Shown here in pieces: positions 10,245-21,029 of a stretch of 64,000 bases of DNA (position 1 is the stretch's first letter; each line of letters starts with the position of its first letter). Both the position numbers and the translations under genes were made by a program. The stretch comes from Cavia porcellus. Its lineage: Eukaryota; Chordata; Mammalia; Rodentia; Caviidae. A model generated the notes under the pieces. It ran no database searches. It had not been told where the DNA came from and saw only the letters and a program-made list of their open reading frames with translations. Location of the stretch: assembly GCF_034190915.1 (NCBI RefSeq), contig NW_026947484.1:212734657-212798656 (forward strand). The letters are read 5' to 3'.

Positions 10245-12500
10245 AAACAGCCTTATAATTCAATGGCATTAAGAACATTTACATTTCTGTGCAGCCATCA
10301 CAGCCATCTACCCACAGGGCTCTTTCCTTCTTGCAAAATTGAAACCTCATACCTGTCAGGCAAAAGCTCCCCCTTCTCCACTGGGCCTGCCCCTGGAATC
10401 AGTGTTCTCTTTCTGTCTCTGTGGGCCTGACTGCTCTTGGTCTCTGAACTTCACTAATGCTGAAGGACAATAATTTTGGAATCTTTTTTAACCATTAATT
10501 CTCACCAGTTGAATATCTTTGCACATATACCACCAATATTTCTATATAACTTGTAGATGATACTTTTATACCATCATTCTAAAGTACTACATAGGTTTGA
10601 AAAACCACACAGAATGGTAAAGCTTTTATTCCTAAGTTTTTTATTTTGAAGGGATTTTGGATTTACAGAAAAATTGCAAAAAAAGAGAGTTCTCATATTG
10701 CCTTGGCCCAGTTTCTTTTCTTGTTAATGACTTACATAATCATAGGACAGTTATCAGAACTAACAGTAACTCTGGTATGCTACTATCAACCAGACTGTAG
10801 ACTTTATTTGGATATCCACTAACTTCCTTTTTCTGTTCTAGGATCCAATCCAAGATCCCACTCGGCATTTAGTTGTCCTGTGCATCTTGGCCAAGTCTGT
10901 GACAGTTTCTGCTTTTTCTTATTTTTTCATGACCATAACGTTTTATAGGATGGTTCCCCCACCACCACCACCCGGTCTGGGTTTCTTTAAGGTTTTTAGA
11001 TGTTTAGCTTGTGGTTATGCGTTTTTGGCAAGAATACTATAGAACCAGTACATGCTTCTTTGGTATCATCAGCAACCCATGTTTTTATTACTGCTGTTAT
11101 CCTTGCTCAAACTGTTTAAGTGGTTTATACTGGATCCTCTCATTTTCAAGCTGCAATTTTAATCTTTGTAATCTGTCAATATTTTGGGGAAGATACATTG
11201 AGACTACAATACTTTCTTTCTCCTCAAACTCTAGTCCACTCTGCCATCTGCTATGGCCCTTTCCGATGGTGGTTAGTATTAAGACAGTCTAACAGTAATT
11301 TTTCTGTTTTATTTATTCCTTCTACTTTAGTTACAATTCTTCTAAAAGAGATGTCTTTACTCCTCCATTTATTCAATTTCTTCAGATATTTACCTATATC
11401 ACTGTCAACTCACAGATAGTCATATGGTTATCATTTAATAACATTACTACTTTCTATTTTATCCCTCAGATATTCTAGCTGGGGCTACTGGGAGCTCCTT
11501 CATGTGGGCTCCTGCGACTTTTTGGTGTGTGTTCCCATCTTTCTAGCACCACACAATGCTTCAGGGTCATCTTATAGCTTCCAAGTCCCAGTTCAGAAAT
11601 TAATTGTTTCTTTAAAGAGCCCTGGTTGCCCATATTGGAGAATAGTATTTAAAAAGCCAAATCTGGCTATTGATATGTTCCTTATTACTGGGGTCCTAAT
11701 GCTTCCAGTCCCCCTTGATAGGCATATTCAGTCTTTCCTTGGATTTCACTTGGGTTTCACAGCTATAGATTCTACCAGCTGCAGATAGACAATATATTTG
11801 GGGAAAATGTTGCTGAAAGTTCCAGAAAGCAAAACTTGAATTTTCCTGGCCTTAACGATGATGCTAAATCTATGTAAATGAAGCGATGTGTGTGCATTGT
11901 ATGAAGTATTATAAGTATTCTGGAGCTTAAAGTTTACAGGAGAACACAGTCAAGTCGTATGCCAATACTGTATCAGTTTATATACGAGATTTGAATGTCT
12001 CAATTTTTATTAGTACTTGCTTGTAGCACATATTTACCTTCTTTGTATGGAGTTGGTACATGTACAGAACTTGTCTTATTTCATTCCCTTTCCCTCCCCT
12101 CTCTCTCCTCCCTTCATCTCTCTTTTAAATTTGAATTTATTGGTATAATTTAGATAAACATAATGATCACACTCATTATAAGGTTCCCTTCATTGCTTGA
12201 TCCCCTTCCCATTTGAGAAAGATCTGTCTCCTTTCTTCCTATTTTCTATCTTTTATTTTGCTCTTTATTTGTAACTTGGGTTTTTCATATAAGTGCAACC
12301 ATGTGATAGGTAAGCTTCTATGTCTGATTTATTTCACTTAACCTTAATGTCTCAAGGTGCATCCATTTTCAAAAATGACTCAAGTTCATCTTTCTTTATG
12401 GTAAAGTAGTACTCCAATGTGTGTACACACCACATTTTCTGTATCCATTCATCTGTTGATGCATATATAGGCTGCGCCAGTTAGCTATTATAAATTTGGT
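10245..12500 (-). mobile_element. Old L1 LINE (L1M-type), 3' UTR and ORF2 end, minus strand
   Basis: Two blocks resemble the reverse complement of old L1 3' regions. 10250-10445 includes 'gcagccatcacagccatcta'. 10640-11760 includes 'ttttggatttacagaaaaat', 'ctaggatccaatccaagatc' and 'tattggagaatagtatttaa'. 12180-12510 then runs backwards through the ORF2 end ('ccattcatctgttgatgca', 'tataaatttggttgctataa'). These may be one element with rearrangements or several nested copies. All frames are broken. Confidence 0.6.
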
Positions 12501-12513
12501 TGCTATAAACATG

Positions 12514-12887
12514 ATGTATTGGTTACTTTTCTCTTGTTGCTGTTACCTGGTACCCCAGATGAAGGAAGGAAAAGTTTATTTAGCTTACTGTTTGTGGAGG
12601 TTTCAGTCCGTAATTAGCTGGTTGCAGGACAGGGTGGCATGGCACAGGGGCAACACTTCAAGACAGCAGCCACAAAAGCAGCCAGAGCAAAAGTGGGGAA
12701 GAGGAAGCCTCTTTTTGACCTTTATATTGTACAAAGGCCATCCCCCATCTGGGACAGGTGTAGCACTCACAAAATCTCCTTGCCCTCCTCTTGCACAGGA
12801 TGAGGATATTTACAAAGTAAGAACCTGACTCCCTGCTGAGTCTTTTAGTTAAACTTTTAAACTTCTCAAGTTGACACAATATGTTAA
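12514..12887 (-). mobile_element. Solo LTR, ERVL-MaLR-like, inserted in L1
   Basis: A block of about 374 bp interrupts a minus-strand L1. The flanks are ctataaacatg (12503-12513) and ctataacatg (12888-12897), a near-perfect target-site duplication. Read on the minus strand it contains a TATA-like 'caatataaagg' and an AATAAA in 'gctaaataaactt', in the order expected of an LTR. A close relative lies at 43105-43459. No internal retroviral coding is present, so this is a recombined solo LTR. The subfamily name is uncertain. Confidence 0.75.
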
Positions 12888-12897
12888 CTATAACATG

Positions 12898-13097
12898 TGG
12901 GGATGTGTATATTACTATAATATGATGTCTTTAACTCTTGGAAAGATACCTAAAAGGGGGATAGGTAGGTCAAATGGAATTTCAGTTTTTGTTTCTTGAG
13001 GAAGCACCATACTGATTTCCATAAGGTTGTACTAGTTTACACTCCCACCAACAACGCAGAGGAGTTCTTTTTATCTCATAGCCTCACCATTGTTGAT
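12898..13097 (-). mobile_element. L1 ORF2 fragment, continuation across the LTR
   Basis: Resumes the minus-strand L1 that is cut at 12513: 'gatacctaaaagggggatag', 'ccatactgatttccataagg', 'ttacactcccaccaacaacg'. These are the usual reverse-complement words of the ORF2 end. Confidence 0.8.
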
Positions 13098-13590
13098 GTT
13101 TGGTGCGGGGATCTGGAACTAATCTTCTGCAGCTAGTGGAGGATGTCTGCCTGTATACCAATAGGGTACAAATGAATCTATTTCTGTAGATTTCTGCGTA
13201 TATAATTTTAAAAGTTGGCAAGTCATGTAGGGTCCAGGAAGAGAAAAGTCAGCACCTCCCGAGAATCAGCCATGCTGAGACTTGGAGGAACCCACCAAGA
13301 AGCCAATTAGCCATACAAATCATGCAAGTCATGCAGGGTCCAGGAAGAGAAAAGTCAGATTGCACCTCCCATGACCCTACCTGCCCATGGGCTGATAATC
13401 ACCAAGTACTAAAAATCCTACCCCTCATGCCATAAGCAACAGGCTGGTTCAGGGCACAGCCTGAGTTGATAGCAATTGAGGTACAAAAAGCAACTAAATG
13501 CTTGTATTGTTCAGTTGATTTTGCAGGCCTGGGGCTAGCAGTCTGAGTATTGGGAAGATGACCATATGCAATACAGCAAATATGGGGGAT
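13098..13590. repeat. Unclassified insert, possibly LTR, with internal direct repeat
   Basis: This block separates minus-strand L1 ORF2 from plus-strand L1 3' UTR monomers. A 34-base sequence at 13219-13252 recurs at 13325-13358 with one change (period 106), and 'cacctccc' follows both copies. The stretch 'ctgattttgcaggcctgggg' and surrounding short-motif composition resemble a retroviral LTR. I found no clear TG...CA ends or coding, so the class is open. Confidence 0.4.
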
Positions 13591-13594
13591 TTCC

Positions 13595-13895
13595 TTCTAT
13601 CTTATCTTTGAAATACAATATTGTTCTCACTGTTTTGTTTCATTTGAATTAAGTGTTTTATTTTACTCAATGTTCTCTTTTGATTGGTTTTATTCTGTTT
13701 TGTTTTGGTTTGATTTCACTTTATCTGATGGAATAGACAACTATTGTGAAGATAACAAGATATACCATGGTAGCCATTGTTGTTTTCCTAGTATCCTGCT
13801 TTGCAGTGCTGTACCAAGTTCACTCTTTGTTTTGATTGGGCTTGTCCTGTTTTGTTTTGTTTTGTTGGATTTTATTATCTTTTTTTAAAAAGTCA
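13595..13895 (+). mobile_element. Rodent L1 3' UTR with repeated monomers
   Basis: Contains two T/TTTTG-rich monomers with the words 'gataacaagatataccatgg', 'tagccattgttgttttccta' and repeated 'ttttgttttgattgg'. The same words build the 3' UTR of the L1 at 20760-23004. An A-rich end lies at about 13886-13893. Confidence 0.75.
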
Positions 13896-13899
13896 TGTG

Positions 13900-14320
13900 T
13901 TCATAAACAGATGAAAACTGGATAAGCAGTATATGGTATATACACACAGTGGAATATTATTCAGCTTTTAAAAATAAGGAAATTGTGAACTGTGCAACAC
14001 CATGAATGAGCCCAGAAAGTGAAATAAGCAAGGCACAAAAGGACAAATGTTACAGGATTCCAGTTGCATGAGGTACCTAGAATAGGTACATTCACATGAA
14101 GTGGGAGAGACATCACAGGGGGTGGAGAAGGCGGAGGAATGGAGTCATTTATTTCAGGTTACACAGTTTGCATTTGGAATGACAAAAATATTCGAGAAAT
14201 GGACTGTGGTGGAGGCTGTGCAATGTTAAGAATATGATTAATGTCATTGAATTGTATAATTAAAAAAGTTAAATGGTCTATCTTACGTTGGCGTATTTCA
14301 CCACAAACAAACATGAGTTC
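13900..14320 (+). mobile_element. Old L1, ORF2 end and 3' UTR
   Basis: 'gtggaatattattcagcttt', 'catgaatgagcccagaaagt', and then the typical old 3' UTR words 'tggactgtggtggaggctgt' and 'cattgaattgtataattaaa'. Non-coding and truncated. Confidence 0.85.
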
Positions 14321-14999
14321 ATGTGGACACTTCTGAATCTGAGTCAGACACAGATGTAGAGTTCTCTCTAGCCATCCCCTTTTCCTTACTTCTAATCTCT
14401 TTCTTTGCTAGTGAGAAACCTGGCTCTCTTTATCTATAATATATTTATTTATTAGACAAGCCGAGAGTATCTGTTTTCAGAATGGCTAATGCATATCCCT
14501 GTGAGAAACACATTTACTAACTACATTATTTGGACATTGCTATTTTTTCTTTAATCTTATAATAGCTAATCAACATCCTGATTGCTGGTTTATGCAGAGT
14601 GCTCCTTTTTTTAAACCACTCTTCAATGTGTTGATCTTACTGATTCAGACTATAGTTAGGTTTATTTATTATAATTTCTGTTTTATTTTGAGTTTAACAT
14701 ACATCTTCAGTTTTTTAAAGAGTTAGGCTTGTATTATTTTTAAACATGTAGTGATTTAGCATTATTTACAAGTGAGCTTGGATTTGTCATAAACATATGT
14801 ATAAAGCTCTAAGGACCACTTTAAAAAGTTAAGGGAAAAAAGAAGTATAATTGATATGTTAAGAAATAAGAGAAAATAGAATCATGTACATTGTCTAATC
14901 TAAACCCCAATAGGAAGGGAAAAAAAAAGATTGGAATAGGGGCAATAAATAGAATATGGAAACAAATATGGTAAATAGTAATCCAAGTTCATTAATAAT

Positions 15000-15143
15000 T
15001 CTTTCTTTCTTTCTTTCTTTTTTTCTGTCTTTCTGTCTTTCTGTCTTTCTGTCTTTTTCCTTTTTATCGGTACCGGGGATCGAACTCACGACTGCCTGCT
15101 TGCAAGGCAGGCGCTTATGCCGCTGAGCTAAATCCCCAGCCCC
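15000..15143 (-). mobile_element. Young ID-type SINE with (GAAA)/(GACA) tail
   Basis: Read on the minus strand this is the cleanest copy of the local SINE. It starts ggggctggggatttagctca, has an anticodon-like hairpin 'cctgc-cttgcaa-gcagg' (loop triplet TGC) and a B box 'gagttcgatcc', then 'ccggtaccgataaaaagg'. The tail is (GACA)n followed by (GAAA)n at 15000-15058. The A box 'tagctcagcgg' and B box are intact, so an internal RNA polymerase III promoter is plausible. This is a SINE, not a tRNA gene: the 3' acceptor half is missing and the sequence runs into a simple tail. Confidence 0.93.
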
Positions 15144-15466
15144 AATTATTTCAAATACTGGTAATTTCAAGGCACCAATTAAAAGATTGTGAGAGTGAAT
15201 TTAAAATGAAGAAACCCACTTTAAATAGAAAAACACGGACTGAAAGTGAATAGATAAAAAAACTTATACCATGCTCACAACATTAATCCAAAGAAATGAA
15301 GAGCAATAGTGGTATTAACTTTAGACAGAACAAACTTCAAAGCAAGAAAAATTGTCAGAGCTAAAGAGGGCCAATATATAATGACAAAGGGGTCAGTTCC
15401 CCAAGAAAACATCCTTACATGTATGCAACTGACAAAAGAGCAACACAGTACATCGGACAAAATCTA

Positions 15467-15788
15467 CAGTAAGTCCCTAATTTATAAATGAATTGCATTC
15501 TGGGAAAAAGTTTGTAAGTCAGATTTGTCCAAAAGTCTGACAGAGTGAGTCTTTTACACCATTGACACAAATATATAATGCTACGTATTTAAAAAATCAA
15601 ACACAAAAATATAGTAAGTTCCTAAATCACACTTCACAGTAAACATATAGTAGCACAATTCTGACAATGTCTGGCAGACATGTGAGCTACTTCCATGGTT
15701 TGCTCACATCAACAGATGTTCATAATGAGAGTTCTGTTGGTATCTGTCAGTGTTTGCAACTTGAATGTTCGTAAATTGGGACCTATTG
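15467..15788. mobile_element. Tc1/mariner-type MITE with TA target duplication
   Basis: A 322-bp element with inverted ends. The left end is CAGTAAGTCCCTAATTTA and the right end, reverse-complemented, is CAATAGGTCCCAATTTAC. TA flanks both sides (15465-15466 and 15789-15790). Internal 'gtttgtaagtcagatttgtc' resembles Tigger-like MITE interiors. Too short to encode transposase, so it must have been moved by a relative's enzyme. Confidence 0.82.
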
Positions 15789-16166
15789 TACTAGAACTCC
15801 AAGGAAAAGTACGTTAATCCGCTGTTGTGGTTGGAGGTTCGAATCTCTCTATCAGAGATGGACAGACCCAATGGGCAAGACACGGTTGAAGTCAGTAGAA
15901 TATAATTGACATCTATAGGCTTATTCATGTAGAAACAGCAGGATACATGCTTTCTTCTCAAGCCTATATGGAACATTTATCAAGAGAGACTGCATTTGGG
16001 ATTGTAAAACACACAATAACAGCTTTAAAAGAATAGAACTCATGTATTTTCTGCTGTCAAACTATAATAGAATTAAAGTTTAAAGAAATAGCAGACAGAA
16101 AACTGAAAAAAGGAAATGCCAAAGCCACAGAGATTTAAAAACAAGACTTTAAAAAACAAAGAAGAC

Positions 16167-16288
16167 GGCGCTGGGGATTTAGCTCAGCGGCATAAGCGCC
16201 TGCCTTGTAAGCAGGCAGTCGTGAGTTTGATCCCTGGTACCGATAAAAACGAAAAAGACAAAAAATAAATAAATAAATAAAAATAAAG
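16167..16288 (+). mobile_element. Young ID-type SINE
   Basis: 'gctggggatttagctcagcg', then 'gcctgccttgtaagcaggca', a B box with one change ('gagtttgatcc'), 'ctggtaccgataaaaacg' and a tail ending in (AAAT)n. Very close to the copy at 15000-15143. The target-site duplication is not clear. Confidence 0.92.
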
Positions 16289-16884
16289 AACAAATAAGAT
16301 AAGAAATTTCAAGGATAATTTAAAAGCATTTGAAATAAATGTAAATGAAAATATGACTTACCCAAATTTGCAAAATGTAACAAACTATTTAAAAAACAAA
16401 ACCATGGAATCAGTAAAACAAGAATTCAAAGACAGTGTACATGACAAACATAATGCTGTGTTTACCAAATCCTGCACCACGCGAGCATTCTGTGCTCCTC
16501 TGACTGCTTTGCGGTTAATACTTTCATCTGAATAGTTCTGGCCAAAAAGTGTGTGTGCCAGCAATGCAAGCGGTGTGGTGGCCAATTTGAGACAGTATCA
16601 GTCCAGTAGGAATATGGTTCTTTATGCTGTTGCTTCTCCTGTTCCCCCCCATTTAGAAGCCACTGGTTCAGTGTGGGGAACGGAACAGCTGTGGGAAGCT
16701 GTCACCCCTCAGCTAACTGTGCGTGAAAAAGAAACTTCCATGTGACAGCCGGTGTAGCAGAACCCAGCCTATCCTGATTAAGTAATAAGACAGAAAATGA
16801 GAGTTTTCAGACATAAGGACAGAACTGAACATCAAAGTAACGTTATTACATAATAGTTATTGAGAGTTAGTGTCATTTTGTGCT

Positions 16885-16987
16885 TAAACGTTTTGGTAGA
16901 ACTCACCAGTGAATCTATCTGAGTCTGGTACTTTCTGATTTGGAAAGTTGTTAATTATTGGTTCAATTGCTTTACTATATGTAAAGT
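16885..16987 (-). mobile_element. Old L1 ORF2 fragment, minus strand
   Basis: 'ttttggtagaactcaccagt' and 'ttaattattggttcaattgc' are reverse-complement ORF2 words. The element is interrupted by the SINE and tail at 16988-17325 and resumes after it. Confidence 0.75.
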
Positions 16988-17181
16988 ATTCTCTCTGTCT
17001 CTCTCTGTCTCTCTCTCCCTCTGTCTCTGTCTCTCTCTGTCTCTCTCTATCTCTCTCTGTCTGTCTCTGTCTGTCTCTGTCTGTCTCTCTCTGTCTCTCT
17101 CTGTCTCTCTCTCTGTCTCTCTGTCTCTCTCTCTCTCTCTTTCTCTCTGTCTCTGTCTCTGTCTCTCTGTCTTTGTCTCTG

Positions 17182-17235
<54 letters not shown>

Positions 17236-17246
17236 TTCTTTCTCTT
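16988..17246. repeat. Long CT/GTCT simple repeat (expanded SINE tail)
   Basis: About 260 bases made almost only of ctct and gtct units, ending in a pure (CT)n of about 50 bases at 17185-17233. It directly abuts the 3' end of the minus-strand ID copy at 17247-17325. On that strand it is a (GA)/(GACA) tail, the same type as the short tail at 15000-15058. The long Leu/Ser and Arg/Glu frames across it are repeat artefacts. Confidence 0.9.
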
Positions 17247-17325
17247 TGTAATGATGGGGATTGAACCCAGGGCCTCATCATGCATGCTAGGCAAGCATTC
17301 TACCACTAAGCTACATCCATTTCTT
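17247..17325 (-). mobile_element. ID-type SINE (older, classic 'aggccctgggttc' type)
   Basis: On the minus strand it reads 'gaagaaatggatgtagcttagtggtagaa...tgcctagcatgcatgatgaggccctgggttcaatcccc' in outline. It has the classic ID order of A box, 'gcctagcatgc' and 'gaggccctgggttc' B box. It differs from the young TGC-loop copies, so at least two ID subfamilies are present in the window. Confidence 0.8.
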
Positions 17326-18510
17326 CTTGTATGATTTTTCCAGATTCTGCCTTTCAGGAATTATCTTATTTTATTTAGATTATTAAATTTGGGTATAGAG
17401 TTAGTTATTCATTGTATTGATTTCTGATCTTTCTAATTTCTGTAGAATCTATAGTAATATCTGCTATAATTTTTTTTCTCTCTCACTCTCTGACTTGCTA
17501 TAGGGTTATCAATTTTACTGGTTTTTGCAAAAAAATACAATTTTTGGTTTCATCAAGTTTTCTCTATTGACTTTCTGTTTTCAATAGTATTTATTTTTGC
17601 TTTAAGTCTTATTTCTTGTCTCCTTCTGACTTTGGATTTAATATGTTCTTTTTTCTAGTTTCCTATGGCAGAAGCTTAGATTTTTCATTTTTAATCCTCT
17701 TTTCTAATATATCCGTCTTGATTTTTTAAAATTTAGAAACTTATTCTTTGTCAGGTATAGTTCTTTTGGCTTTGGGCACTATATAAAATAGTGTGGCCAT
17801 CACTATATATGCTACAGAATAGCTGCATCGCCTCAGAATTTCTTCCTGCTACCTCTCTGCCACTAACTCCTCTGATGACTAGTGACATATATTGTATGTA
17901 CCTGTACTTTTGCCTCTTACAGAATGTCATATAAATTGAATCACAATATGCAGTCTCTTGACTTTGATATCTACAATACTCTAAAATACATTTTAAATTC
18001 ACCCACATCTTTACTTTGTCACCCATCCATGCACTGTTCCATTTTATTGCTGAGTAACATTCCATCCATCCTAAGGATGTACCATTTGTTTGTCCATTCA
18101 CTGGTTGAATGACAGCTGGGGTGTCTCTAGTGTTGGGTAACTAATAAAGCTACCATAAGCACTGACTCTAAGAATCTTATATGGGACATAAATTTTCATT
18201 TCTCTAGGATAAATACCTAATAGTAGGGTTACTGGGTCATATGGTAAGTGCATGTTTATATGAAACTTTCAAACTATTTCCCAAAGCTGTACCCTTCATA
18301 TCCTTTCTAGAAATATGTGAGACTTCTAATTGCTCCTATTTCTGTTTAGCATCTGGTATTACAAGTTACTTTGTTGTTGTATTTTGTATTGTTTTAGCTA
18401 TTCTAATAAATGTGTAGTGCTGTCTCATTGTGGTTTTTAATTTGATATCCTTGACAGCCAATGATATTGAGTATTTTTCTCTTTATTTTAAGATAAATAT
18501 AGATATATCT
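17326..18510 (-). mobile_element. Old L1 LINE, ORF2 and 3' region, minus strand
   Basis: 17340-17740 continues ORF2 in reverse ('gtttcatcaagttttctcta', 'ttctagtttcctatggcaga'). 17760-18500 runs through words of the C-terminal ORF2 region in reverse ('attgctgagtaacattccat', 'aataaagctaccataagcac', 'agggttactgggtcatatgg', 'tgtctcattgtggtttttaa'). Many stops and indels. Confidence 0.75.
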
Positions 18511-18784
18511 GTTAGTACTTCTAGATTTCCCCCAAAATTATACATATTGATAGTTTGGAGACATTGAAGTAGGATGAGAGATGGGTCAGAATCCAACCAA
18601 GGCTAAGGAGGTCCAGAAAAGTGCTTTGGCTATGTATATGGGACAGAAGTAGTCAACCCCAGTCTATGGGATCCCTGTAGGACTCAAAGTCTTTCAGATA
18701 AGCAAGAAGATAGCAATCAATCTGAGAAGTATAGGGCTCCTCATTCCCAGTTTCTACCTGTCTGTAAAATACTTGTACATTACA

Positions 18785-18925
18785 CACATAAAATCACCTT
18801 TGACACAGATGTTCAGATGACTCCGATTTTACAGACGAGGAAACCAGCTAGACAAGGTTAGTTAACTTGCTCAGGTAACTCAGTAAAACCAGGATGCTGT
18901 AAGAAGCAAAAACAGGACCTCATCT
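18785..18925 (-). repeat. MIR SINE
   Basis: 'ccgattttacagacgaggaa', 'accagctagacaaggttagt', 'taacttgctcaggtaactca' is the reverse complement of the MIR core 'gtgaccttgggcaagtta...cctcatctgtaaaat'. Ancient, pre-placental. Confidence 0.75.
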
Positions 18926-19639
18926 AGGTCATCATTCTATATCTTATGACTTTTCCATCATTCATGCATGTGAGTATATGGATGAGAAGGTATGATCATC
19001 ACAATGAAGTTCATCCTGACCGTTTTCATAGATCTATTCAGATAATCCATGCATAGTATTGAGTTTCTGTCATGGGTAAGCAAGCCAATATGAGGTTATA
19101 GGGCAGCTCAAAGATAAAAATAGTTTTTGCCAAAATTGATATAACATCAGCCATATGAATTTGATGATTTTCCAATGTATTTTTCTTCCTTGTCCCACTT
19201 TCCTGAAATTCTATGTTCAGCTACAACTGCCTACCTAATAGCTCCACTTGGGTGTCTAAAAGATTTCTTAAATTCAAAACACCAAATTCCTACCTGTTTC
19301 CAAACCCTACCAATCTTCCTTATCTTCCTTGTCAAGCATGACCCTGCCTAAGAGCTTTAGAGTCATCCTGGACTTTATAATTTCCTTTATAGTCACACTC
19401 CATCCATCGGTGAGACCCATGGGCTTTGCAATGGGACACAGCAGAACCTGAGCACATGTCTTTCCTACATACGTTACAGACTGTCTAGTCCAAGCTATTG
19501 TCATCTCTCTCTTTGTCCCCTACAATTTCTCTTTAGGGTAAATAAACTTGTTAAAATGTACTCAGATAATGTCACCTCCTCCCACTAAAAATATTTCCAT
19601 CTCATTTAAAGTAGAAACCAATCTTCACAATGCCTCTGA

Positions 19640-20035
19640 GGTCCCACATGATATCTTTCTGAGCGCATGTCCTTTCTCCACGGCCCCTACCACTCCAGCT
19701 CCTGGTCCTGCTGGGTCCCCTTGCCGCAGAGCCTTTGTTCTTGCAACTCCTGTTGCCTGGACCACTCTCTCCAGATTGCCACATAGTTACTTGCTCAACT
19801 CCCTTAGACTTTGCACAAACCCATTCTTAGTCTCTCGCTGGATCACCTGCCCTGCCCCACATTACCTATTTCCTCATCATACTTTGAGTTTCTCCATCAC
19901 ACTGTCCATACCTGACATCTTAGAAATATGTCTTGTTTTCTTTCTTTACGTGTTTGTACTCCACAGGGCATTAGTTTAAACTGTCTTGTTCTCTGTTTCT
20001 ACACAGCAGACTCTTGATAAGTATTTGTTTAGTGA
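19640..20035 (+). repeat. L2 LINE 3' region
   Basis: The order 'gcctttgttcttgcaactcctgttgcc', 'cttgctcaactcccttagac' and a terminal 'ttgataagtatttgtttagt' follows the L2 3'-end pattern. Highly diverged. Confidence 0.65.
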
Positions 20036-20385
20036 AGAAAACAACTAATAAAAGATTGCCTAACCACAGACCAAAACAAAACATGACTTGTTCATAGGCA
20101 AGGAATAGAACAGATGCTATAGAATTGTCTAAGAGAAGACCTCACACTGGAGGGCATCAGAGGGGTCTGCATGGAAGATGGGACCATTATAATTCAAGGA
20201 GACAAAGAACTTATTTTGTCATTCTATGTACCTATAAAGCTTATATTTTCTATTATATCTTCCTAACTCTTTGTTTGAAACATTAAAGATTAAGATCATA
20301 AACAAAAACTTAAAAATGTTAACAATTGTCATCATAAATATGCACCTGTGCACACATGAAAATAGTTTTGAAAGAAGTAGCTGAG

Positions 20386-20540
20386 GTCAGGCACGGTAGG
20401 CATATCAGTAATCTCAGCACATGGGAGGCTGAAACAGGAGGATCACTATGAGCTTGAGCACAGCCTGGGCTACATAGTGAATTCAAGGCCAATCTGAGCT
20501 ACATAGCAAGACCCTGTCTCAAAAAAATATTTTTAAAAAG
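20386..20540 (+). mobile_element. B1 SINE (7SL-derived)
   Basis: 'ggtcaggcacggtaggcata', 'taatctcagcacatgggagg', 'ctgaaacaggaggatcacta', 'agcctgggctacatagtgaa' and 'agcaagaccctgtctcaaaa' give the whole B1 order. The words 'gcctgggctacatagtgaat'/'gccaatctgagctacatagc' appear twice, suggesting a small internal duplication. B1 is specific to rodents and fixes the broad taxonomy. Confidence 0.93.
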
Positions 20541-21029
20541 GCTGATTATAAACAGCTATCTAATGCCCTTCCCCCTTCCATATGCCCTCCTGGTGCAGGG
20601 TCAAAGTGTCCATCTCTTTCTTGTCTGCCTCTTTCTCATCTTGCCTCTTTTGCTGTCACTGGAAGCGTGCTGAGGTCATAGAAGTCTTTTTTAAAAAAAA
20701 ATCTGCCTCAAAATCTTCATATAGCAACTGGCATTTTTTGAATGTAAACAACGGTTTCATGGGAGGCCACCATCACGACTCCCCTGCAGGTAACCAGCCA
20801 AGGTAGGAAGAAGAAGTGACCAGCTCCACCCCTACAAGTCTGCCAGCCACCATCACCTTCAGGGACATGTAGCCAGTGTGGGCTGGAAGAATCAGTCAGC
20901 CACAGCTTGGAGAAGCCCACCCTGCACCCCACCACCTCCTAGGAAACCTGGGTTAGAACTGTGGATGGGCAGCCAACGTGGAAAGCACCTGGGACTCCAT
21001 AACCTGCTTGTTCAGAGGAACTCAGGAAA

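Noticed and set aside
15061..15143. tRNA-Ala-like hairpin on the minus strand
   Set aside because: A and B boxes and a TGC loop are present, but the 3' acceptor half is missing and the unit ends in a simple-sequence tail. The same unit recurs elsewhere with target duplications, so it is a SINE.
16884..17334. Long Arg/Glu-rich (minus) and Leu/Ser-rich (plus) open frames of 108-140 codons
   Set aside because: They are translations of a CT/GTCT simple repeat attached to an ID SINE, open only because the repeat contains no stop codons.
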